Positions 8,785-16,093 of a stretch of DNA of 64,000 nucleotides are shown here, piece after piece; position 1 is the first letter of the stretch, and each line of letters starts with the position of its first letter. Both the position numbers and the translations under genes were made by a program. The DNA is taken from positions 4,024,425 through 4,088,424 of the forward strand of contig NZ_JAQNDM010000002.1 in NCBI RefSeq assembly GCF_028368975.1, read 5' to 3'. The DNA comes from Stigmatella ashevillena. GTDB taxonomy: Bacteria; Myxococcota; Myxococcia; Myxococcales; Myxococcaceae. The notes under the pieces were generated by a model. It did not search any database. It worked only from the letters and a program-made list of their open reading frames with translations, and had not been told where the DNA came from.

Positions 8785-11313
8785 ATGCCTTTACACGCTC
8801 TCCTTTATCGGACGGCCCTCGTGGCAATGGTGTTGGTGTCACTCCCTGGCGCCGCCTGGGCGCAAGCTGCCCTGAGCGGGCAAGTGAAGTTCTCCGATGG
8901 CAGCATCGCGTCGGGAGTGACCGTTTATGCCAGGGTGCCATCGAGCACCCTCGCGTATCGGACCACCGCGGACGCAGCCGGTATGTACTCGCTGCAGTTG
9001 ATTCCTGGCACCTACTACGTCGGCGTCGACTTCGCCTTCCACAACTTCAATGGCATGGAGACCCTGGTCCCCGCCCAGCCCATCAGCACGCCCACCACGC
9101 TCAATCTGACGGCCCATGACATCCAGCTCAACGGCCGGGTCGTCAACAGCAGCGGCCAGCCTGTAGCCAACGTGCGCCTGTGGGGCGAGGCGGTGAGTGG
9201 CGGCTACGACTCGGATCGTGAGCTGTCTCCCGTGTCTGGGGCCGACGGCCGCTTCCAGGTGCGCATGCTTCCTGGCACCTACTCCTCGATGCAGTTGGAG
9301 CCTCCCCCGGGTGGCCCCTATGTCATCACGCCTCTTCCGAATCAGACGTTCTCGAGCAACACCACGCAGGACTTCGTCCTGGGCAGTGTCATCAACCTCT
9401 CCGGGCAGGTGAAGTTCTCCGACGGGAGCATCGCGGCGGGAGCGACCGTTTATGCCAAAACATCCTCGGGCAGCGCCACGTATCGGGCGACCACGGATGC
9501 AGCCGGTATGTACTCGCTGCAGTTCATCCCGGGTACCTACAGCGTCGGCGTCGAGTTCACCTCACCCGGCTTCACTGGCACGGCGCTCGTGTTTTCCTCC
9601 CGGGCCTTCAGCACCAGTAGCACACTCGACCTGACGACCCAGGACATCCAGCTCAACGGCCGGGTCGTCAACAGCAGCGGCCAGCCGGTGGCCAACGTGT
9701 ACCTGCGGGGCGGGGTGCATCGCGACAACGGCTGGAATGGGCTGTCTCCCGTGTCTGGAGCCGACGGCCGCTTCCAGGTACGCATGCTTCCAGCCACCTA
9801 CCTCTCGATGAAACTGGAGCCTCCCACGGGTAGCCCCTACGCCGTCACTCCTCTGCCCAATCAGACGTTCTCGGGCAACACCACGCAGGACTTCGTCCTG
9901 GGCAGCGTCATCAGCCTCTCTGGGCAAGTGAAGTTCTCCGATGGCAGCATCGCGGCGGGAGTGAGCGTCTATGCCAAGGAACCCTCGAGCTCCACCGCCA
10001 CGTATCAGGCCACCACGGATGCAGCCGGTATGTACTCGCTGCAGTTGATCCCTGGCACCTACAGCGTCGGCGTCGAGTTCGCCTCACCCGGCTTCACGGG
10101 CTCGCAGACCCTGCTGTTCTCCCAGCCCTTCAGCACCCCGGCCCCACTCAACCTGACGGCCCAGGACATCCAGCTCAATGGCCGGGTCGTCAACAGCAGC
10201 GGCCAGCCGGTGGCCAACGTGCGCCTGCGGGGCTCGATGTATCGCAGCAACGGCTGGAATGACCTGTCTGCCCTGTCTGGAGCCGACGGCCGCTTTCAGG
10301 TGCGCATGTTCCCAGGCACCTACTCCTCGATGCTGCTCGAGCCGTACACCCCCGCCTACCTGATGGCGCCGCTGCCGAACCAAACGTTCTCCGCTTCCCT
10401 CAGCCAGGAGTTTGTCATCGGCGACACCAACGAGTGCATGGTGAACAACGGCGGGTGCAACGTGAACGCCACCTGCACGAACCTCCCTGGCTCGCGCACG
10501 TGCGCCTGCAACTCCGGCTACACGGGGGATGGCATCAGCTGCGTGGAGGTGAGTCCCGCGGCGCTGACCGTCACCGCCCCCAACGGCGGCGAAGAGTGGT
10601 CCACGGGCTCCGTCCGGAACATCACCTGGACGTCCTCCAGGGTGAGCCAGGTGAATCTCCGGTATTCGCTCGACAACGGCGCCACCTGGACGCTCATCGC
10701 CGCCAACGTGCCTGCCGACTTGGGCGCTTATGCCTGGACGCTGCCTGCCTCGACTTCTTTGAACGCCCTCGTGCGCATCGCGGACGCCCAGAATGGGACC
10801 CTCGTGGATACCAGCAACGCCAAGTTCACCGTGACCTCCGGGCGTGTCATCCTCAATGAGATCCTCGCCAACGAGCCCGGCTCGGCCACCGCTGGCGAGT
10901 TTGTCGAGCTGGTCAACGTGGGCAGCACGGCCATGGATCTCAGCGGCTGGGTCCTCTGGGACGCCACGGCGGTGCGCCACACGTTTGCTTCCGGCACCGT
11001 GCTTGCTCCAGGCAAGGCCCTGGTGGTGTTCGGTGCGGCTTCTGGTATGCCATTGTGCTCCTGCACGTCCAATGCCGTGGCTGCCACCACCGGCAACCTC
11101 AGCCTGGGCAACACCGGCGATACGGTCACCGTGAAGAACGCCGCTGGCACCGTCATCGACACCTTCACCTATTCCAGCGCATTGGCCGCGGCCGATGGCG
11201 TGTCGATGAACCGCAGCCCAGATGCCCAGCCGGTGGGAAGCTTCGTGCTGCACAACACGCTCTCGCCTCTCTCAGCCTCGGCTGGCAAGCGCGCGAACGG
11301 ATCCTCCTTCTAA
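8785..11313 (+). CDS. Secreted modular protein: carboxypeptidase-regulatory-like repeats, EGF-like domain, lamin-tail domain
   Basis: 842 residues with a clear signal peptide (hydrophobic core, cleavage near AAWAQA). Residues about 30-545 are three near-identical repeats of about 175 residues. Each repeat has two beta-sandwich modules of the carboxypeptidase-regulatory type (LSGQVKFSDGSIA.. and IQLNGRVVNSSGQPVANV..). An EGF-like domain with six cysteines (DTNECMVNNGGCNVNATC..) follows at about 550-588. A module starting LTVTAPNGGEEWSTGS resembles the Kre9/KNH-type cell-wall domain. The C-terminus (about 690-842) is a lamin-tail domain (LNEILANEPG, EFVELVN, GWVLWD). The likely role is as a surface or matrix protein with binding functions; no enzyme motif was seen. 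Confidence 0.75.
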   Translation: MPLHALLYRTALVAMVLVSLPGAAWAQAALSGQVKFSDGSIASGVTVYARVPSSTLAYRTTADAAGMYSLQLIPGTYYVGVDFAFHNFNGMETLVPAQPISTPTTLNLTAHDIQLNGRVVNSSGQPVANVRLWGEAVSGGYDSDRELSPVSGADGRFQVRMLPGTYSSMQLEPPPGGPYVITPLPNQTFSSNTTQDFVLGSVINLSGQVKFSDGSIAAGATVYAKTSSGSATYRATTDAAGMYSLQFIPGTYSVGVEFTSPGFTGTALVFSSRAFSTSSTLDLTTQDIQLNGRVVNSSGQPVANVYLRGGVHRDNGWNGLSPVSGADGRFQVRMLPATYLSMKLEPPTGSPYAVTPLPNQTFSGNTTQDFVLGSVISLSGQVKFSDGSIAAGVSVYAKEPSSSTATYQATTDAAGMYSLQLIPGTYSVGVEFASPGFTGSQTLLFSQPFSTPAPLNLTAQDIQLNGRVVNSSGQPVANVRLRGSMYRSNGWNDLSALSGADGRFQVRMFPGTYSSMLLEPYTPAYLMAPLPNQTFSASLSQEFVIGDTNECMVNNGGCNVNATCTNLPGSRTCACNSGYTGDGISCVEVSPAALTVTAPNGGEEWSTGSVRNITWTSSRVSQVNLRYSLDNGATWTLIAANVPADLGAYAWTLPASTSLNALVRIADAQNGTLVDTSNAKFTVTSGRVILNEILANEPGSATAGEFVELVNVGSTAMDLSGWVLWDATAVRHTFASGTVLAPGKALVVFGAASGMPLCSCTSNAVAATTGNLSLGNTGDTVTVKNAAGTVIDTFTYSSALAAADGVSMNRSPDAQPVGSFVLHNTLSPLSASAGKRANGSSF
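8881..10424 (+). repeat. Three tandem ~520-bp coding repeats
   Basis: Units start at 8881, 9406 and 9925 (spacing 525 and 519 bp), and the second module starts at 9121, 9646 and 10168. Several stretches are identical across units, for example around the segment encoding NGRVVNSSGQPVANV. This indicates recent duplication or homogenisation. Confidence 0.85.
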
Positions 11314-11640
11314 GAAGGCCCTCCACACCACACGAAGCGCACGAAGACGCGCCCGTTGATGGCTGCTCAGTGCGTCACCGAAAAAGCCCCCCTCACTGGA
11401 TTCACGGCCGTATGCCGGTGAGCGCGCGGCGCAGCACCCGACGCGCAGTGAGCAGAGCGCCACCACGAGGGGAGGGATCACCGCGTAGCGGCCGACCGAT
11501 ACCTGGAGAGTTCTCAAGGCTCTCCATCCATCGGAAGGAGCTACACTGCAAGATGCTCCAGTCCCGGCCGCAGCCGTTGCTGACAGAGCGGCCGGGACTT
11601 GCGTGTCCTCTCAAGAGACACCACGGCGGGTGCTCAGGCT
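11314..11640. other. Gene-free stretch between convergent genes
   Basis: No coding frame with a believable start and ribosome-binding site was found. The only clear structure is the 12-bp hairpin at 11560-11599. A small CCTTCT/AGAAGG inverted repeat also overlaps the stop of the upstream gene. Confidence 0.6.
11560..11599 (-). terminator. 12-bp stem hairpin downstream of SapA-like gene
   Basis: AGTCCCGGCCGC (11560-11571) is perfectly complementary to GCGGCCGGGACT (11588-11599), with a 16-nt loop. It lies 41 bp beyond the stop of the minus-strand gene at 11641 and between two convergent genes. There is no T-tract on either side, so it may stop transcription from either direction without being a classic intrinsic terminator. 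Confidence 0.55.
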
Positions 11641-12156
11641 TCAGCCACAGTGCGTGTTGTATTCATGGTAGGGCGAACCGCCGATCGAGCCCCCCCAATC
11701 GATACAGGCATTGGGAGCAGCCACATACACTGGACCTGCATAAGTGGTATACGAGCCGCAATCTTGGACCCAGGCCGCTCCCGCCCTCGACACTTTTGCG
11801 CACATCTGGACTCGGTTGCCCGGTGAGTTCCGAACGGTGACGACACAATTCTTACCCGTGCTGCTGTTGTAGGTGAGGTAGACCGTACCGCCAGCCACCG
11901 CGTGTGAGTCGATCACCCCATAGCCAGAACCACAGGCTCCGTTGTAGGCAAGTGCGTTGTAGGAGTCCTCGGGATGCACTTCCTCCGGAACATTCCCGCT
12001 GTCGATGACCTTCGAGCGGTCATCCACCTGTTCCGATGACTGCGTCTGAAAATCATCGGGCGATTCCGCCTCCGGACCGCCGCAGGCGAAGAGCGTGGTG
12101 AGCAGAAGCGTCTTGAGGATCCAGAAACGAGGCATGTTCGAATTCGTTGTGTTCAT
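11641..12156 (-). CDS. SapA-like (spore-associated protein family) lipoprotein
   Basis: 171 residues. A lipoprotein signal ends at LLTTLFAC (Cys near residue 25), then an acidic linker of about 40 residues. The C-terminal about 100 residues strongly resemble actinobacterial spore-associated protein A: YNGACGSGYGVID, VYLTYNSSTGKNCVVTVRN, YAGPVYV and CIDWGGSIGG, with paired cysteines. SapA was described from Streptomyces spore coats; its function is not established. Here the lipid anchor would hold it on the cell envelope. A second in-frame Met at residue 8 would also leave a complete signal. A palindrome-rich leader precedes the start. The gene is divergent from the sigma-54 activator at 12371. 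Confidence 0.75.
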   Translation of the reverse strand: MNTTNSNMPRFWILKTLLLTTLFACGGPEAESPDDFQTQSSEQVDDRSKVIDSGNVPEEVHPEDSYNALAYNGACGSGYGVIDSHAVAGGTVYLTYNSSTGKNCVVTVRNSPGNRVQMCAKVSRAGAAWVQDCGSYTTYAGPVYVAAPNACIDWGGSIGGSPYHEYNTHCG

Positions 12157-12174
12157 GGGTTTGCATTTCTCTCA

Positions 12175-12195
12175 GTGACGTCACCTTCCGGTGAC
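12175..12195. promoter_or_regulatory. Overlapping palindromes (GTGAC elements) upstream of SapA-like gene
   Basis: GTGACGTCAC (12175-12184) is a perfect palindrome. Overlapping it, GTCACC (12180-12185) pairs with GGTGAC (12190-12195) around TTCC. Three GTGAC half-sites therefore lie 19-39 bp upstream of the minus-strand ATG. This could be an operator or a leader hairpin. Confidence 0.4.
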
Positions 12196-12370
12196 AGGTT
12201 GTCAGCGATGCATTCACCTGACGGATGCTCTCAAAGCACGGCGCATACCACCCTGCTTCCTCCTTGAAATCCCAATGATTCCGCCCGTTTGCGATTTCAG
12301 GGCCTCAGGAGCTAGAATCCCTGCCATCAAGGGCCGTCAAGCGTGCCGGCAGAGTTGATAGGGGGGACAC

Positions 12371-13885
12371 ATGAGTGAGAACAACAAGAAGTCTGGTCAC
12401 TTTGGGAGCGAAAACCTCACGACGGCCACGGGCCCTTCACTCAGCTTGACCCAAAAAGCCATTCCGGCACCCGATCAGCCAGCGAGCGCGTCTCTCCACG
12501 AACCCAAGGCGATTCGCGTGCAGCGTGAGGGAATCGAAGACCTCATCGTTCCGCTGTATCCTGACCGGAGCTACGTCTTCGGACGGGCTCCTGAATCCAC
12601 CGTGGTCTTTCCCTTTGAATCCGTGTCTCGCCATCACGGACGCCTGGCTTTCCGAGAAGACCATCAATGGGTCTATCGAGACCTGAACTCCAAGAATGGC
12701 AGTTTCAAGGAACCGGCAGCGGCGCAGGCCGAGGGCGACGCGCGCACGCACCTCACGCAAATGGGCCCCTCTCAAGATTGGATTCTGGAAGCGGGCGATG
12801 TGATCCTTCTCGGCAACAGAAACAACCGTGTCTCGCTTCTGTCCGAAGTGCCTTACGGATTGATCGCGGGACCTCGTTCTTCGAAGGTCAGTTCTGCCGC
12901 GAGCCTGCATCTCGAGCAATCCATCAACATTTGTGCCCGTCATTCCCTCCCCGTTTTTCTCCTCGGCGATTCGGGAACAGGAAAGACGTTCATCGCGCGG
13001 GAAATCCACAGCCGGAGTCACTCTGAAGGCAATTTCGTCATCCTCAACTGTGGTCGGTTGCCTCAAGAATCCGCCTCGCTCACCAGCGAGTTGCTTGGGC
13101 ATGTGAAAGGCGCCTTCACCGGTGCGGCCATCGCCCGCATAGGCAAGTTCTTCAGCGCCAATGATGGAACGCTCTTCCTCGATGAAGTCGAGTTCCTGCC
13201 ACGCATCGCCCAGGACTTTCTCATTGACGTCTTGGAAGGGACTGGGAGCCTGGCGCCCCTGGGCGCTCCCGCTGACTTTCGGGAAGCACCGCCCCGTTTC
13301 CGGCTGATCTCCGCATCCAAGGTGCCCCTGCAGGAGTCCGAGCTGCGGCCTGACCTCGCTCAGCGGTTGGCCACGGGCGACATCATCATCATCCCGACGC
13401 TTGAGGAGCGTCGCGAGGACATTCCGAATCTGGTGCAGTCCTTCGTCCATCGTCTCAAGGCCGAGCAGCAATACGACGCGGAGATCACCAGCGACGCCAT
13501 CGATTTTCTCCAGAAGGAGAATTGGCCAGGACAGATTCGAGAGTTGGAAACGACCGTCCGCGCGGTGGTGGCGCGTGAGGCGGCGAGGCAAGACCTGGAG
13601 GGCATCAAGCGCCAAAAGATCGTCGTCACCTTGGGAGCAGTGAAGTCCTACCTCTTACAACGGCAAATCGGTTTCCGCCGCTCCTCCGTCACGCCGCCTC
13701 CCGTGAAGAATGCGACGAGCGAGGACCTGCCTGAGCTCGCGCGCAAACGCCCGGGCGATTTGACCGAACAAGAGATCCAACGGTCTTTGGAGAAGCACCG
13801 GGGCAACAAGACGCGTGTTGCCGCGGAATTGGGAATCGCCGTCAATACGCTCAAGAGCCGGATGAAAGCCTTCGGCATTGACTGA
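12371..13885 (+). CDS. FHA-domain sigma-54-dependent transcriptional activator
   Basis: 504 residues. An FHA phosphothreonine-binding domain lies at about 60-130 (FGRAPES.., SRHHGRL, DLNSKNGSF). The AAA+ domain at about 175-400 has Walker A GDSGTGKT near 200, the sigma-54-contacting loop as GAFTGA near 247, and Walker B TLFLDE near 267. A Fis-type helix-turn-helix closes the protein (KTRVAAELGIAVNTLKSRM). The FHA domain in place of a receiver suggests control by Ser/Thr kinases, an arrangement described in myxobacteria. It probably drives RpoN promoters. Its target is not shown here; the divergent SapA-like gene is one candidate, but no exact -24/-12 element was found there. The ATG follows GGGGGGA. 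Confidence 0.9.
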   Translation: MSENNKKSGHFGSENLTTATGPSLSLTQKAIPAPDQPASASLHEPKAIRVQREGIEDLIVPLYPDRSYVFGRAPESTVVFPFESVSRHHGRLAFREDHQWVYRDLNSKNGSFKEPAAAQAEGDARTHLTQMGPSQDWILEAGDVILLGNRNNRVSLLSEVPYGLIAGPRSSKVSSAASLHLEQSINICARHSLPVFLLGDSGTGKTFIAREIHSRSHSEGNFVILNCGRLPQESASLTSELLGHVKGAFTGAAIARIGKFFSANDGTLFLDEVEFLPRIAQDFLIDVLEGTGSLAPLGAPADFREAPPRFRLISASKVPLQESELRPDLAQRLATGDIIIIPTLEERREDIPNLVQSFVHRLKAEQQYDAEITSDAIDFLQKENWPGQIRELETTVRAVVAREAARQDLEGIKRQKIVVTLGAVKSYLLQRQIGFRRSSVTPPPVKNATSEDLPELARKRPGDLTEQEIQRSLEKHRGNKTRVAAELGIAVNTLKSRMKAFGID

Positions 13886-13900
13886 GCGCCTCAGAAAGCG

Positions 13901-14305
13901 TCAAGCCCGGCCCCGTTCCACACCCAGCAGAATGCCGCCCACCAGAACGTGACAGCCGCCGAGAAGACACGCAGCTTCAGCAGCAGAGAGCGCCTCATGA
14001 GAGAAATAAGAGATGATGGCGCCAAAGACTCCCCATGCCGCCCAAATGGTCAGAAAGACCTGAACCTTCTTTGGAAGACGGACCCCCAACAGGTGAGAGC
14101 CCAGCAGGGCAGTGCCTCCCGCGACAAGCCCTGATGTACAACCCGCGAAGGCACCCACGGCGAGCAAACCCTTGGCAAGGGCTCGCTCCGTCAAAATCCC
14201 CAGTGCTTGACCAGCAAAAAAGCTGAGCAGCCACATCCACCAATACACGACAGCAGAGCCTAACGTCCCAATCGCGAGAATCAAAAGCCCAAGCGTGGAG
14301 TGCAT
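13901..14305 (-). CDS. Small four-helix membrane protein, unknown function
   Basis: 134 residues, almost entirely hydrophobic, with about four membrane-spanning segments (near 5-30, 45-70, 80-100 and 110-130) rich in Gly and Ala. No family is recognised. It is the last gene of the minus-strand operon, 19 bp after the DUF3396 gene, and ends 15 bp from the convergent activator. Its place directly behind a toxin/immunity-like pair makes an accessory role possible, but nothing in the sequence proves it. Confidence 0.65.
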   Translation of the reverse strand: MHSTLGLLILAIGTLGSAVVYWWMWLLSFFAGQALGILTERALAKGLLAVGAFAGCTSGLVAGGTALLGSHLLGVRLPKKVQVFLTIWAAWGVFGAIISYFSHEALSAAEAACLLGGCHVLVGGILLGVERGRA

Positions 14306-14324
14306 GATTCTCAGTGTTCACCAA

Positions 14325-15266
14325 TCAAAGTACTTCTCTACTTTTCTCTCCACTCCGCAAAAAGCGGCGCAGCCAGCGGCGCTCGAACACCTCATCGATG
14401 AGCCATGGGTGACGCTCCTCGTAGAGGTGAGGCTCAAGCACGCGCGCGAGCGCCCGGTAAGGCTCCGTTTCATCATCCGGCTGCTCATCTCCAAGAAGAG
14501 GCCACTCACCCAGACAGAGACAGAGGCGCTCGCCATCCAGTGTCTCCAAAGAGATGCTGGAGGAGAGGCGTTCGCGAAGGGACTCCATGCCCCCGAGCTG
14601 CCCCAGCAAGGGCTGGCCGAGGAAGGTGTGCCAATATGCTCCTCGTGCCCGGGTGCCAATGGACCGGGCGGTGGGGCGCAGGTTGTAAACATCCAGCCCC
14701 GGATAGCGCGAGCAGAGTTCCTGGAGAGCCTTCCTGGCAGGATTGCGAAGGCCACCGGGCGAGATGAAGGAGAGGCTGACGTAACCAAAGCTCAAAGGCA
14801 GCTCAGCCGCCATTTCGAGTGCCAAAGCCCTCACTTGGCCAGGACCGTGCGTCTGCAAGTACTCGGTGGGCAGGGTGAAGGCCACGGCACTAACGGCCTC
14901 CCCATCCCCCTTCCATGCGGGGGCATCCAGCCATTTTCCGGAGTACTCCATGCTGTAGGCGCACACCTCGACAGGACTCTCTTGCAGACGCACCTCACTC
15001 CCCGTGGGCCAGGGGGTTTCAAGAATCTCCTCGCGGACAAACTCCCATCCCTCTTCCTCCAAGGGGTCCCACTCCCCATCCGGCTTGACGTACCAAGCCA
15101 GTGCATCGGAAGGGATTGCGCGCCGGTATGCTTGCAGGGCACGCCACACGCCTGCCGCTATCTCTCCGTGAGAACGCCTCATGAAGAAACAGAAGATCAG
15201 GCCGTCACGAAGCACCACGCGGCCCCGATCATCGTGGATGCGGAATGAAGCAAGTCTGCCGATCAC
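14325..15266 (-). CDS. DUF3396 / type VI immunity-family protein
   Basis: 313 residues, soluble. It matches the DUF3396 family as commonly seen in myxobacterial genomes: an N-terminal RGRVVLRDGLIFCFFMRR, an internal SAVAFTLPTEYL, then LPLSFGYVSLSF and GTRARGAYWHTFLGQPLLGQLGG. Databases label this family as type VI-like immunity proteins, which bind and neutralise a cognate toxin. The GTG start at 15266 overlaps the stop of the upstream lipoprotein gene as GTGA, so the two are translationally coupled, as expected of a toxin-immunity pair. The immunity role is inferred from family and position. Confidence 0.8.
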   Translation of the reverse strand: MIGRLASFRIHDDRGRVVLRDGLIFCFFMRRSHGEIAAGVWRALQAYRRAIPSDALAWYVKPDGEWDPLEEEGWEFVREEILETPWPTGSEVRLQESPVEVCAYSMEYSGKWLDAPAWKGDGEAVSAVAFTLPTEYLQTHGPGQVRALALEMAAELPLSFGYVSLSFISPGGLRNPARKALQELCSRYPGLDVYNLRPTARSIGTRARGAYWHTFLGQPLLGQLGGMESLRERLSSSISLETLDGERLCLCLGEWPLLGDEQPDDETEPYRALARVLEPHLYEERHPWLIDEVFERRWLRRFLRSGEKSREVL

Positions 15267-16069
15267 CGAATGACTCCTACCGGCGAGATGATGACCGCCT
15301 TACACCCAAGAGCCTCTGAATAAATTGTCCCCTGATCGGAGCCAGCGAAGGCACTCTTCTTTCCGTAGCGGGTCCATTGAGGCCGCTTGCCCTCAAGACA
15401 AGGGAACTTGAAGTCGAAGGCGCGACACGCAACCAACCGGTTGCCCCCTTCATGGAGAACGAGGTCAGGCTTGATAGTACGCCACAGTCCCTGAGAGCAG
15501 CCCTTGGCCAGCAGGCGCTTTTCTTCCTCGGAACTCACTCTCTCCAGCACGCCATTCGTTCGATAAAAGCGATACCGCGGTTCGATGCTGTAAGTCCCCC
15601 CTGAAGACTCCTCCATCAGTTCACGAGCACAGGAAAGGGCCACGACATGTTTCTCACGTCCCAACGCTGCGGCGCGCGTCATGGACTCCATGCAGCCGTC
15701 TACCTCTACCTCGACTTCCTCAAGGCATTCGTCGTCGTTGGGGCGTCGGCCTCCGAACCACCGGCGGTTGACCTCAAGGTCTGCCTGCACAGCACACTCT
15801 ACCAAGCGCTGCTCAAGTTCATCTTGGGGCTGCGCATCGCGAAGAAGGAGGGTGGCCGCAGGTGCGACGCGGGAAGCAGCGGAAGAAATGGTGAGAGAGC
15901 GGGAAGCGGCTTGCCTTTCGGCAATTCCTGGACACGCGGTGGGATTCTTGCCGCAGTGAGTGGAGTAGGTATCCAATCTCAAATCGCGGCCCAAAGCGGC
16001 GCCAGAATGCCGAGGGGTAGAGGCACAGGCCGCGAGTAGGACAGTGAGGACAAGAAAGCAGACGCGCAT
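15263..16069 (-). CDS. Lipoprotein with PD-(D/E)XK-like C-terminal domain (candidate lipoprotein toxin)
   Basis: 268 residues from the ATG at 16069; a TTG at 16078 is an in-frame alternative. The leader MRVCFLVLTVLLAAC is a type II signal with Cys15 and Ala at +2, which suits outer-membrane targeting. A Cys- and Glu-rich middle follows. The last about 75 residues hold IKPD (D202) and AFDFKF (D219, K221), spaced like the PD-(D/E)XK nuclease core, then QWTRYGKKS, Q246 and GCKAVIISPVGV. A nuclease-like end on a lipid-anchored protein next to an immunity-family gene recalls SitA-type toxins moved by outer-membrane exchange in Myxococcus. That role is inference. The gene lies 24 bp behind the kinase gene. 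Confidence 0.6.
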   Translation of the reverse strand: MRVCFLVLTVLLAACASTPRHSGAALGRDLRLDTYSTHCGKNPTACPGIAERQAASRSLTISSAASRVAPAATLLLRDAQPQDELEQRLVECAVQADLEVNRRWFGGRRPNDDECLEEVEVEVDGCMESMTRAAALGREKHVVALSCARELMEESSGGTYSIEPRYRFYRTNGVLERVSSEEEKRLLAKGCSQGLWRTIKPDLVLHEGGNRLVACRAFDFKFPCLEGKRPQWTRYGKKSAFAGSDQGTIYSEALGCKAVIISPVGVIR

Positions 16070-16093
16070 TAGAAGCAAGCCTGGTGGGCGCCT

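Noticed and set aside
12157-12370. Possible sigma-54 promoter between SapA-like gene and activator
   Set aside because: TGGCAGGGATTCTAGC on the minus strand is close, but the GG-GC spacing is 11 instead of 10.
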